DNA of 33,305 nt from the NCBI GenBank assembly GCA_003245695.1, contig QKCK01000334.1, positions 1-33,305 of the forward strand, in the 5' to 3' direction. The position numbers were made by a program, and so were the translations under genes. The notes beneath the pieces are model-generated. The model did not search any database. It saw nothing but the letters and a program-made list of their open reading frames with translations, and was not told the origin of the DNA. The DNA is from Bacteroidota bacterium (lineage in GTDB: Bacteria > Bacteroidota > Bacteroidia > Bacteroidales > VadinHA17). Shown here piece by piece: positions 15,220 to 23,904 of this stretch. Position 1 is the stretch's first letter; each line of letters opens with the position of its first letter.

Positions 15220-18200
15220 TTATGCAATCTCTTTGGCTCCCTGAAGCACTACCAGCATTTTCACTGCTCTTTCAAAGTGTGCCTGTTGAATACATGGGGT
15301 AAGAAACTCAGCGCTGAGAAGTCTGAAGTCTTCCTTTGAAAAACGGGCTGACACGTAATCGTTCTCATATATATATTCATCAGATAGTTCAGACAGTGTT
15401 GTGATACTGTTATTCTGTCTGAAGATAATATTTGTTCTGTCCTTTAATCTTGCAAGCAGATATCCTTCTTCAGCCTGGTTAAAGGCCGATGCGGTAAGGA
15501 AGAGCCTTGGTTTGTCTTTATACGGGGACCCGGCTGTGGGGCAGAATGTGGTGCAGTTGCCGCATTCATTACAGAAGTTGGCTATATTGAGTACCTGGTA
15601 CTGTTGTTGTAGCTCGAAAGGTTTGTCATCGCTTATTATTATTTCGCCGTTTTCATTGAGAGCTGCCTTCTGCAGCATTATTCTGAAAGGAGTGATGTTA
15701 TATGACCTGTTTGCAAAATTTGGACACACTGATACACAAATATTGCATAACTCATCGCAGTAAAGGCAGCGTTGGGCTTCTTTTATGGCACTATCCCTGT
15801 TGATTGTCTCACTTACAAGGTCAAAGCTCTTTCTACGGCTCAGGGGCAACTCTTTTAGTTCAGTGCTGTATTGTCTGATAGATTTTTTTATTATCAGCTC
15901 CTTTTTAGTATGTATGTCTCTTCCTTCAGGTTTGCTGATTGAAAAGGTTATGCCATGGTTTGCTATTATTTCGGCAGCAGCTTTCCTGCCGTCAGCGATA
16001 GCATTTATTGCTGTGGAGGCTCCTCTCAGGGCATCTCCACCAATGTATACATCAGCGAGTTGAGTCATGTATGAGCCAGTGAGTGTTCTTAGCTCTTCGT
16101 CTGTGGCAAAGGGCAAAGATCTCTGCTGTCCTATGGCAGGTATAATCGTATCGCATTCAATCTCAAATGATGAGTCTTCTATCTTAACAGGTGTTGGTCG
16201 TCCTTTGTCATCTACTCCGCACAGTTCCATTCTGGTGCATGATATGGCTTTCACTTTTCCATTATCTCCAATTATCATCTCAGGAGAAGCGAGCTCAATC
16301 ACCCTTATCCCTTCCTCCAGCACTGCCTTTATCTCACCCTGGTCAGCGGGCATTTCATTTATGGTGCGTCGGTATATCACTGTTACTCTGCCATTTTTGC
16401 CTGTCAGGCGCCATGCAGTGCGGGCTGCATCCATTGCAGTATTCCCTCCTCCGATAATCACAATGTTCTCTCCGGCACCTGTCTTCTCTCCGGCTCTTGC
16501 CCTGTAAAGAAAAGAGAGTGGGTCAATAACCCCTTGAAGATCAGATCCATCTATTGCAAATGGTGTGGCTGTCTGTGCTCCGGCACCTATAAAGAGCGAG
16601 GAATACTCTTTCCGCATTTTGCTGAAGAGAGAGGCATCTACAATTGTGTTGTATTTTACTGATACTCCAAGTTCTGTTATCCTGTTGATATCTTTGATGA
16701 TAGCTTTGTCAGTAAGCCGGAATCCTGGAATGGCAAACTGTACCATCCCCCCTGGTTCTGACCTTGACTCAAAAACATCTACACTGAAGCCGGCCAGCGC
16801 CAGAAAATATGCACATGAAAGACCTGAGGGTCCGGCTCCTATGACCGCAATCCTGATCCCATTGTTCCTTATCTCTTTTGTCTCTTCCTCAGACACTTCC
16901 GCGATGAAGCGTTTTATCTCCCTTATCTGCAGTGGATTATCATAGTTTATCCTGGTGCATTTCCCCTGGCAGAGGTGATCACATACCATGCCTGTAGTTG
17001 ACGGAAAGGGGTTTGTCCGGAGGATTGCCTCATGTGCCTTGTCAAACATCTTGTGCGATGTATAATACATATAATCAGGGATGTCCTGTCCGGTTGAACA
17101 GGTGTCGCGGCAAGGTGCTGAGATACAGTCAAATTCAGTAAGACTGCGTTTGGTCTTTATGTCAGGTGTCCGGAGGTATTCTCTTCTGTATCTGCCGGAA
17201 CAGATAATCCTGTCAGCATACTCATTAAGATATGCCAGTGAAACTTGTTTACCCTCTGCTGTCTCTCCGCCTCCGTTTACGAATTCTGCTATGCTCCCTG
17301 CTGATTTGGTGTCAAAGGCACTGTTTAGCTCATCGAAATACTGTTTTAACCTCATGTATCCGCCGGGTCTTAAGAGGTCAGAGCATACTGTCACCGTTTT
17401 AAAACCGCAGGAAATCACATCGGCAATATTAAAAGCATCTACTCCTGCCGAGAAGGAGAGTGTGAGCTCGCCTGTGAAGTCATTCTGGAGTTTTTTTGCC
17501 ACATTTATTGAGATGGGGTGTAAGGCACGACCACTCATATACATCATTTCAACGTCATTGCCAAAGCACCCCTTGTTATTTACAGACTCCAGAGTATTGG
17601 TGAGTTTCAGCCCGAATTGCAGATTGTGCTTGTCTGACAGCTTCCTTAGAGAGCGAATGATATTCAGGGCATCTCCATATTTCAGGTCGTGTTCAAAGGC
17701 AATGTCAGGTACTATGGTTTTGAAATCAAGCTTTTTATTCAGTATCTCTCTGAGACTATCGGCCCCCAGCAATGTGGGGTTCAGCTTAACAAATGTGTGA
17801 AGCTTTTTCTTTTCTATAAGATACCTTGCTATCTCTTCAATCTCACCGGCAGGACAACCATGCATTGTAGACAATGTTATATTGTCAGAAAGAGAGGCGG
17901 GGATGTATATTTTATCAATCTCAGGTATGATATCTCTTATCTCATCTTTTTTCTTTTCTATCTCTTCACCGCAGTCTCTCATCTTCATGAGAAACCAGTC
18001 AACATTATCACTCATTATGCCATTGAGGTTATACCCTACACTCATGTTGAATATTACCCCCGGTTGATTACCCCACCCAAGTGTGTGATTCAGAATATGA
18101 ATCATCATCCACGCCTTCAGATATTCATCAAAGCTATCACTTACTTTAAGTTCCTGCGACCATTCGCAGTTATATCCTTCATCCTGCATGTCTATGCAGG

Positions 18201-18498
18201 GTTTTGATATTAATAGCTCATCCAGTGTCTGAATGGTTTTCAGTTCTATATATCTTGCTCCCATCAACCAGGCTCCGATAATGTTCTGCGACATCTGTGT
18301 ATGCGGCCCTGCTGCCACACCTATTGGCGTCTGCAGTAGGTGCCCAAACATTTCTGTGGATAGTTTCTGATTGTCTGCAGGTTTGAAAAACAGATCATCA
18401 GGTATGCCAAAGATGCTGCCTTCTCTTTTGTGCTCTCCTAAAATCATAAGCAACAGCTGACGCAGGGGTATAGGATAGAACTTATCTGATGTTTTCAC
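15220..18498 (-). CDS. ygfK: YgfK, iron-sulfur flavoprotein oxidoreductase (putative selenate reductase subunit family)
   Basis: The 1092 residues show a dihydroorotate-dehydrogenase-like barrel (about 30-400; TMHGCPAGEI near 211). A glutamate-synthase-small-subunit-like 4Fe-4S region follows (Cys458-Cys514, with CDHLCQGKC). Next are an FAD fold with GAGPSG (554-559) and an NAD(P) fold with GGGNTAMDAA (683-692). The C-terminal ferredoxin Cys groups are at 911-925 and 976-986. This is the YgfK architecture, slightly longer than the E. coli protein. It is likely a cytosolic electron hub that couples NAD(P)H to a redox step in anaerobic purine breakdown and may serve the FAD-less XdhD-type enzyme. 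The start is GTG, placed so the N-terminus (FYPIPLRQLL) aligns with my memory of E. coli YgfK. Confidence 0.92.
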   Translation of the reverse strand: MKTSDKFYPIPLRQLLLMILGEHKREGSIFGIPDDLFFKPADNQKLSTEMFGHLLQTPIGVAAGPHTQMSQNIIGAWLMGARYIELKTIQTLDELLISKPCIDMQDEGYNCEWSQELKVSDSFDEYLKAWMMIHILNHTLGWGNQPGVIFNMSVGYNLNGIMSDNVDWFLMKMRDCGEEIEKKKDEIRDIIPEIDKIYIPASLSDNITLSTMHGCPAGEIEEIARYLIEKKKLHTFVKLNPTLLGADSLREILNKKLDFKTIVPDIAFEHDLKYGDALNIIRSLRKLSDKHNLQFGLKLTNTLESVNNKGCFGNDVEMMYMSGRALHPISINVAKKLQNDFTGELTLSFSAGVDAFNIADVISCGFKTVTVCSDLLRPGGYMRLKQYFDELNSAFDTKSAGSIAEFVNGGGETAEGKQVSLAYLNEYADRIICSGRYRREYLRTPDIKTKRSLTEFDCISAPCRDTCSTGQDIPDYMYYTSHKMFDKAHEAILRTNPFPSTTGMVCDHLCQGKCTRINYDNPLQIREIKRFIAEVSEEETKEIRNNGIRIAVIGAGPSGLSCAYFLALAGFSVDVFESRSEPGGMVQFAIPGFRLTDKAIIKDINRITELGVSVKYNTIVDASLFSKMRKEYSSLFIGAGAQTATPFAIDGSDLQGVIDPLSFLYRARAGEKTGAGENIVIIGGGNTAMDAARTAWRLTGKNGRVTVIYRRTINEMPADQGEIKAVLEEGIRVIELASPEMIIGDNGKVKAISCTRMELCGVDDKGRPTPVKIEDSSFEIECDTIIPAIGQQRSLPFATDEELRTLTGSYMTQLADVYIGGDALRGASTAINAIADGRKAAAEIIANHGITFSISKPEGRDIHTKKELIIKKSIRQYSTELKELPLSRRKSFDLVSETINRDSAIKEAQRCLYCDELCNICVSVCPNFANRSYNITPFRIMLQKAALNENGEIIISDDKPFELQQQYQVLNIANFCNECGNCTTFCPTAGSPYKDKPRLFLTASAFNQAEEGYLLARLKDRTNIIFRQNNSITTLSELSDEYIYENDYVSARFSKEDFRLLSAEFLTPCIQQAHFERAVKMLVVLQGAKEIA

Positions 18499-18520
18499 TT
18501 TATACGGTTTTGATGAACAA

Positions 18521-18528
18521 CAAAACTA
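18521..18528 (-). promoter_or_regulatory. Candidate -7 element for ygfK
   Basis: On the minus strand this is TAGTTTTG, an exact TAnnTTTG match about 23 bases before the ygfK GTG start. No clear -33 TTTG was found at the right distance. It suggests ygfK can be transcribed apart from the xdh genes. Confidence 0.35.
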
Positions 18529-18576
18529 AGTAAATCAAATGATATTTGTGAATTGTTACCTGGCATAATATGGTAA

Positions 18577-18694
18577 AATGCCTCTTACAGTATTTTGATT
18601 ATGCATTATTTTCAATGTGTTATAAGTAATGCCTTTTGCAGGGAGGAGGTCATTAAACCTTACCTTACAGTATGATCTCCTGCAAACAGGCATT
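18577..18694. repeat. Intergenic repeat module: one direct and one inverted copy of AATGCCT-TTnCAG, forming a long hairpin
   Basis: Copy A is AATGCCTCTTACAG (18577-18590) and copy B is AATGCCTTTTGCAG (18628-18641). Copy C is on the other strand, AATGCCTGTTTGCAG (18694 to 18680). B and C extend into a near-perfect inverted repeat, 18628-18653 against 18672-18694, with an 18-base loop. A second repeat, CTTACAGTAT, occurs in copy A (18584) and in the loop (18664). The hairpin starts 14 bases after the xdh molybdenum-subunit stop on the minus strand, with no U-run. It may act as a 3' end or processing hairpin between xdh and ygfK. Confidence 0.65.
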
Positions 18695-18708
18695 GCTGAT
18701 AACGGTCA

Positions 18709-20961
18709 TTATTTTGAATATAAATTCCTCAGCACCTTTTCCGGGGTCATTGGGAGGTTAAAATCAGGTGTATATCCTGGGTTGAAGGCTTTAATAGCAT
18801 TCTGTATTGCAAAATAGGCTCCTATGCCATACATGAACGGGGGTTCACCTACCGCCTTTGATTTCATTACAGCAAGTTCCGGACCTGTTGTCTCAAGTGG
18901 TATACATTCAAGCCTTGAAGGTGCTGAATAGATGTCAGGGACTTTATATGTAGAGAGAGTATCAGACAGGAGTCGTCCCTCACTGTTGAAAACAATCTCT
19001 TCCATGGTACTCCATCCAAGACCCTGTAGTACGCCTCCCTCTATCTGCCCCTTATCAATCACCGGATTCAGGCTGTTGCCAAAGTCATGAACAATAAGAA
19101 CCTCATCAATGTCGTATGTCCCCCTGATGCAATCAACAGTTACTGTAATAATTGCGGTGCCATATACATGATAAGCAAAGGGATTTCCTTTCTCTGATGT
19201 TTTATCAAAGAATATTTTTGGTGTGGTGTAATGTCCTATTTCTGAAAGTGATACTCTTTTTAAAAAGGCTTCTTTTATTAGCTCCTGCCAGGTAAGTTCT
19301 GTAGGGGTCGACTCTTTGAAGATAATCTCGTTATGAAATGAGATATCTTCAGCATTGCAACCTGTTATTGCTGATGCAACCTTTTTCAGTCGTGCTGAGA
19401 GTGCATTGCAGGCTATTATCAGGGCATTCCCATTTAAGTCAGTGCCACTGCTTGCTGCAGTGGGAGAGGTGTTGGCTACCCTGGATGTATTTGTGGTTTC
19501 AAGCTTTACCCTGTTTATATTAACAGAAAAGACTGCCGCTGCTATCTGAGCCAGTTTAGTGTTTACTCCCTGTCCCATTTCTATTGCACCAGTACTTATC
19601 CCAATGCTGCCATCCTGGTATATATGTACCAGTGCTCTGGCTTGATTCATTGTAGTATTAGTGAAAGAGATTCCGAAGCATACAGGCATAACTGCCATTC
19701 CTCTCCTGGCGTTTGGTGAAGAGGCGTTGAAGTCGTTTATCTCTTTCTCTTTGTTGTTGAGCTGAAACTTCTCCGACGCTTCATTAAAACACTCTTTTAT
19801 ATTTGATCCGGAGGCTACCTGCCCATATTGGAACAGATCTTTTTCTTTGAGCAGATTTGTCTTTTGTATTAAACGGGCAGGTATATTAAGCTTGTATGCA
19901 GCCAATGCGATTGCAGATTCGATAACGAAAATGCCCTGTGGCGCTCCAAAACCTCTGAAAGCAGTATTGGGAGGGAGGTTGGTTCTGCAACTGTATACTG
20001 TTACTTCGGTATTTGGGATGAAATAGGCATTTGTGGAATGAAAAAGTGTGCGTTCCATAATCGCCGGAGAGAGGTCAGCGGAGGCTCCTCCGTTCTGATA
20101 CATTGTAGCTTTAAATGCAATGATTCTGTAATCTTTTGACAATCCTATCCTGAAGTCAGAGCTGTAGGGATGTCTTTTGCCAGTCATACGAATATCATCA
20201 TGCCTTGGGAGGACAAGCTTAACAGGTCTGTGGAGGTGATATGCTGCCAGTGCTGTCATTACAGCAAAGCCGGTTGCCTGGTCTTCTTTACCTCCAAAGC
20301 CACCTCCAAGACGTGCCACATCAACCTCTATCTGGTTCATTGTCATGCCAAGGACCTGTGCCGTAATCCGCTGCACTGCCGTTGGACCCTGTGTTGATGA
20401 GTGTATCTTTATCCCTCCGTTATCTGCAGGGTATGCATATGCACCCTGGGTCTCAATATACAAGTGCTCCTGAGCTCCACTGTCAACACTCCCTTCAAAG
20501 ATATATTCGCACTGGTCCCAGGCTTCTTCTATCTCACCAAGCCTGAAGGTACGGGGAGGTATCAGGAATTCTTCTCTCTCTCTTGCAATGCGTGGGTCTG
20601 TGATAATCTCAAGAGGCTCACTTATTATCTTAATCAATCCGGCAGCACGTCGGGCTGTCAGCTCATCTCTCGCAACAACAAGGGCTATTGGCTGTCCGTA
20701 GTAATGTGTCTCGTCAGAAGCAAAGAGAGGCTCATCAGCAATAATACCACCTATCTCATTCTGCCCAGGTATATCCGCCGATGTGAAAATCCTTTCAACA
20801 CCTTTAACAGCCATGGCATCTTCTAAATGCACTCCGGTGATCTTTGCGTGTGCTGCCTTAGAACCTAGAACAGCCCCATATAACGTGTTATGTAACACCG
20901 GGATGTCATCAAGATAGACGGATCTTCCTCTTACATGATTTGCTGACTCCATATTATTCAT
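18709..20961 (-). CDS. xdhA: Xanthine dehydrogenase molybdenum-binding subunit
   Basis: This 750-residue protein matches the E. coli XdhA molybdenum subunit in size. GGGFGGKED lies at 219-227 and AFRGFGAPQG at 334-343. The MGQGV Moco loop is near 460, and the catalytic Glu706 is in KAVGEPPF near the C-terminus. It carries the molybdopterin site that hydroxylates hypoxanthine, xanthine or a related heterocycle with oxygen from water. The partner holding the iron-sulfur and FAD centres is encoded just upstream, with a 4-base ATGA overlap. It differs from the larger fused XdhD-type enzyme in the same window, so the cell has two molybdenum hydroxylases here. A second Met at residue 4 is an alternative start. 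Confidence 0.93.
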   Translation of the reverse strand: MNNMESANHVRGRSVYLDDIPVLHNTLYGAVLGSKAAHAKITGVHLEDAMAVKGVERIFTSADIPGQNEIGGIIADEPLFASDETHYYGQPIALVVARDELTARRAAGLIKIISEPLEIITDPRIAREREEFLIPPRTFRLGEIEEAWDQCEYIFEGSVDSGAQEHLYIETQGAYAYPADNGGIKIHSSTQGPTAVQRITAQVLGMTMNQIEVDVARLGGGFGGKEDQATGFAVMTALAAYHLHRPVKLVLPRHDDIRMTGKRHPYSSDFRIGLSKDYRIIAFKATMYQNGGASADLSPAIMERTLFHSTNAYFIPNTEVTVYSCRTNLPPNTAFRGFGAPQGIFVIESAIALAAYKLNIPARLIQKTNLLKEKDLFQYGQVASGSNIKECFNEASEKFQLNNKEKEINDFNASSPNARRGMAVMPVCFGISFTNTTMNQARALVHIYQDGSIGISTGAIEMGQGVNTKLAQIAAAVFSVNINRVKLETTNTSRVANTSPTAASSGTDLNGNALIIACNALSARLKKVASAITGCNAEDISFHNEIIFKESTPTELTWQELIKEAFLKRVSLSEIGHYTTPKIFFDKTSEKGNPFAYHVYGTAIITVTVDCIRGTYDIDEVLIVHDFGNSLNPVIDKGQIEGGVLQGLGWSTMEEIVFNSEGRLLSDTLSTYKVPDIYSAPSRLECIPLETTGPELAVMKSKAVGEPPFMYGIGAYFAIQNAIKAFNPGYTPDFNLPMTPEKVLRNLYSK

Positions 20962-22349
20962 ATAAGATCCTCCAGTTTAATGACGTCAGGGAAAAGTTTT
21001 ATGAAATGGGCAAACAGAAGTTGACGAAGCAATAATCTTTTATATCCGGCACTGCCCCTGATATCACTTATTGGGGAAATCTCTTCCTCCATTACAGTTA
21101 CAGCGCTGACAATCAGATCAGGGCAAAGTGTCTTGCCTGTCAGGAAAGCAGAGGTCATGACAAGTGTCAACGGCACCGGACTGACACCTCCTGCAGAGAT
21201 TGTGCATTGTTCAATAAACTTCCCATTTGTTATGATTGTCATTGCACTATTTACGCTGGCAATATCAAGATGTTTTCTTTTGCTTATCTTTTCAAAACTG
21301 AACAGTGAGGGCTCAATATTTATTCTGACACTTCTGAGGTATTCATTCTCTTTTAGATCCAGCTTCTTGTAGCCTTTGTAAAGGTTTTTCAGAGCTATTG
21401 TTCTCTCAGTCTCATGCGAACTGATTGTTACATCTGCATTCAATGCCAGTAAGATAATAGTAAAATCAGCTATTGGTGATGCATTGACAATATTGCCTCC
21501 TATGGTTGCCATGTTTCTTACGGGTTCAGAAGCAACAGATTCAAGTGATGATATGATGCCAGGGTAGGATTCAGAAATGATCTCTGATTGCTTCAGTTCG
21601 TTTATTGTCAGTGATGTTCCTATGGTCAGCGAGTTCTCTTTCAGCTCTGTTTTAGTCAGTTCCTCTTTGCGGTATAGTGAAGCTATCTCCTTTTCAGCAA
21701 GGGCATCAGCTTCCCTGACATATAAGTCTGTTCCACCAGCAACGAGTCGTCCACCTGCGGTTGAAAAATCCTTCTCCGGGATATTCATAAGTCTTTCAGG
21801 TATAGTAAGGAAGTAGCCGGGAAGTGAGTTTTGACTGACAAGCCACCTTACAGGGTCTTTCTGGTCTTTCTCTCTCATGGCTGCAGCTATCTCTGATGCT
21901 GCCCTTTCAATTGACTTATATCCGGTACAGCGGCATATGTTACCGCTTACGGCATTGATCAGAGTATCAGAGTCACTTTTATTTTCTGAGAGGCAGTCGG
22001 AGGTCAATGACATGACAAAACCCGGGGTGCAGAAGCCGCATTGTGTTGCAGCGTTTTCAACCACAGCCTTCTGGACTATGGTGAGATTTTCTCCGTTTAT
22101 GCCTTCAATGGTGACAATGTGGCATCGATGAATGTTGCCTATTGGAGTAAGACAAGCAACGATGTTTTTATAAATCATCTTATTGCCCTCCAGCGTTCCA
22201 AGTAGTACTGTGCATGCACCGCAGTCACCCTCACGGCAGCCTGCCTTGGTGCCTTTGAGCCCCATCTCTGTCCTGATGAAGTCCAGCAGGGTACTCCCGG
22301 AAGGTTTATCAGTAGAGACAGTCGTGTTATTTAATATAAATGTTACCAT
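20958..22349 (-). CDS. Xanthine dehydrogenase small subunit: 2Fe-2S ferredoxin fused to FAD domain
   Basis: The 463 residues contain two 2Fe-2S sites. Cys38, Cys43, Cys46 and Cys66 form one; Cys104, Cys107, Cys139 and Cys141 the other. After a linker come the FAD-binding domain (AGGRLVAGGTDLYV at 198-211, TIGGNIVNASPIADF at 282-296) and a CO-dehydrogenase flavoprotein C-terminal domain (about 350-455). E. coli encodes these as separate XdhC and XdhB; here they are one chain, as in many XdhA-type small subunits of other bacteria. It passes electrons from the molybdenum centre to FAD and then to NAD+ or another acceptor. It overlaps the molybdenum subunit gene by 4 bases, so the two are translated together. 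Confidence 0.93.
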   Translation of the reverse strand: MVTFILNNTTVSTDKPSGSTLLDFIRTEMGLKGTKAGCREGDCGACTVLLGTLEGNKMIYKNIVACLTPIGNIHRCHIVTIEGINGENLTIVQKAVVENAATQCGFCTPGFVMSLTSDCLSENKSDSDTLINAVSGNICRCTGYKSIERAASEIAAAMREKDQKDPVRWLVSQNSLPGYFLTIPERLMNIPEKDFSTAGGRLVAGGTDLYVREADALAEKEIASLYRKEELTKTELKENSLTIGTSLTINELKQSEIISESYPGIISSLESVASEPVRNMATIGGNIVNASPIADFTIILLALNADVTISSHETERTIALKNLYKGYKKLDLKENEYLRSVRINIEPSLFSFEKISKRKHLDIASVNSAMTIITNGKFIEQCTISAGGVSPVPLTLVMTSAFLTGKTLCPDLIVSAVTVMEEEISPISDIRGSAGYKRLLLRQLLFAHFIKLFPDVIKLEDLI

Positions 22350-22415
22350 CAGACTAAGATAATGAAAACGGTAATTGCTCTTATTCAGCTGAGGATGAAA
22401 AAACTATTATTTCCT

Positions 22416-23372
22416 CTAAACTCTTTTTCTTCGCACACCTACTATCTCGGCTGCAATGCTGACGGCTATTTCTGCAGGTGTCTGACTGCCAATAGGTAAT
22501 CCAATAGGTGTCTTTATGGCCATAATCCTTTCTTCTGCATAGCCCTCTCTTCTTAGCTGATCAAAGATGACGTTCACTTTGCTTCGGCTACCTATCATGC
22601 CCAGATACTTCAACTCTTTGGAGAGCATCTGCCGCAGAATAATATCATCAGATCTATGTGCAAAGCTCATGATCACAACATAACTACCTGGGTCCTCAGG
22701 AATCAACGAACCCGATTTTCTGTAATCAATTACTTCTTTATTGTTTGCAGCTTCATTTGAAATAAAGGTTGAAAGCTCTTTGCGGTCATCATAGACAACC
22801 ACACGAAAATCAAGCATCCGCATTATCCTGCTTAAGGGGAGACTGATGTGTCCTGCTCCGAAGATATAAACCGTCTCCTGAAAACCCACCTCTTCAGTGT
22901 ATTTCCATTCAGCCTGATTAGAGTGTCTCAATCCTCTGTTCTTCCCAGTCTTTTCACCTGTTGAAAAGCTGAGCCCCGATGGGCATACTTCAATAATGGC
23001 TCTCCCACCACTTTCGATGCATTCTGTAATTGAACCAATTGTACTTTTCTCCCGGGGTGAGACAGGAATAAATGCATGAGTCTGTTCGCCTGAGCATATC
23101 ATGCCTGACCTGTCATGTTCTGCCTCCGGATCGTGTACCTGATGAATGACTGATATCTCTTTTGTGTTATTGTTTAATAGATGCCGGGCCCTTTCAACCA
23201 TATTATACTCCATGACACCTCCTCCTACAGAACCAGAAATATCTCCGTGTTCAGCTACTGCCATCTTGAATCCTGGCCGTCCTGGACTACTACCTTTTGT
23301 GTCAATAACAATAATCAAGACCACTCTTTCATTGTCATCAAGGTGCTTTCGTATGAAATTCCAGATCTCCAT
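22416..23372 (-). CDS. xdhC: XdhC/CoxI-family molybdenum hydroxylase maturation factor
   Basis: This 318-residue protein has the XdhC/CoxI N-terminal domain (SGSVGGGVMEYNMVERA near 47-63 and GMICSGEQ near 90-97, with Cys93) and a C-terminal Rossmann fold (YIFGAGHISLPL near 169-180, YDDRKE near 194). Family members bind molybdenum cofactor and help insert the terminal sulfur before Moco goes into xanthine-dehydrogenase-type enzymes. The name follows the Rhodobacter XdhC chaperone, not the E. coli iron-sulfur subunit of the same name. It heads the xdh operon, 66 bases before the small subunit. It is the only such factor in the window and may serve both molybdenum enzymes. Confidence 0.88.
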   Translation of the reverse strand: MEIWNFIRKHLDDNERVVLIIVIDTKGSSPGRPGFKMAVAEHGDISGSVGGGVMEYNMVERARHLLNNNTKEISVIHQVHDPEAEHDRSGMICSGEQTHAFIPVSPREKSTIGSITECIESGGRAIIEVCPSGLSFSTGEKTGKNRGLRHSNQAEWKYTEEVGFQETVYIFGAGHISLPLSRIMRMLDFRVVVYDDRKELSTFISNEAANNKEVIDYRKSGSLIPEDPGSYVVIMSFAHRSDDIILRQMLSKELKYLGMIGSRSKVNVIFDQLRREGYAEERIMAIKTPIGLPIGSQTPAEIAVSIAAEIVGVRRKRV

Positions 23373-23460
23373 AGTGCTATTTTGTGTCCGACTAATATAG
23401 GGAATTAGATTTGTTGCTGGTCTTCTTATAAAGAATTACCTTTAAATTTATTAAATAATT

Positions 23461-23877
23461 ATGGGAAGAATAATTGTTATTTTCTGGTTGCTGATACTTG
23501 TGGCCTTCGCTGCAGGAGATACCTATGTTGATGGAGTCTACAACGGCACTTCACGTTCAGTTTATGTAAATGAACCTTACTTTGGCACTGCCACAATAGT
23601 TATCAGTAATGGAAAGTTTTCAAGTGTAAGCTTTTTTATCAGGGACTCGGTTAAGCATGAATGGTTTGATGAAAAATATGAACGTCATTTTGAGGGGAAT
23701 GAACAATACATTCAGCAGTGCAGAAACGATCTTAAAGGTGTGCGCTCTTACCCTGAGACGCTTTTGAAGTGTCAGGATCCAGATGAAGTTGACTGCATGA
23801 GTGGGGCTACCTGGTCTTATAATATTTTCAGAGCCTCGGTGGAAGAGGCTCTGAAAAAAGCAGTTAAGGATAAATGA
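23461..23877 (+). CDS. Small exported FMN-binding-domain protein
   Basis: The 138-residue protein is a signal peptide (residues 1-18) plus one FMN-binding domain (GVYNGTSRS near 25, then the MSGATWSYN motif at 113-121). Thr117 fits the site where ApbE-type transferases attach FMN through a phosphodiester bond in NqrC/RnfG-like proteins. It would therefore be a covalently flavinylated electron carrier outside the inner membrane. No ApbE or membrane partner is adjacent. It is divergent from the xdhC gene, so it may share control with the xanthine dehydrogenase operon, but a redox link is speculative. Cys87, Cys104 and Cys112 are unexplained. Confidence 0.85.
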   Translation: MGRIIVIFWLLILVAFAAGDTYVDGVYNGTSRSVYVNEPYFGTATIVISNGKFSSVSFFIRDSVKHEWFDEKYERHFEGNEQYIQQCRNDLKGVRSYPETLLKCQDPDEVDCMSGATWSYNIFRASVEEALKKAVKDK

Positions 23878-23904
23878 AGATTATTTGCCTTATACAAATT
23901 AACA

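Noticed and set aside
18499-18708. Purine, xanthine or molybdenum-cofactor riboswitch between xdh and ygfK
   Set aside because: The region has a long hairpin and repeats, but I could not match it to any riboswitch consensus I know, and the hairpin is next to a stop codon, not a start codon.
23830-23852. Perfect 8-bp inverted repeat AGAGCCTC / GAGGCTCT as a terminator of the FMN-binding gene
   Set aside because: It lies inside the coding region and is followed by A residues, not T, on the plus strand. It might act on the opposite strand, but the evidence is too weak to list.
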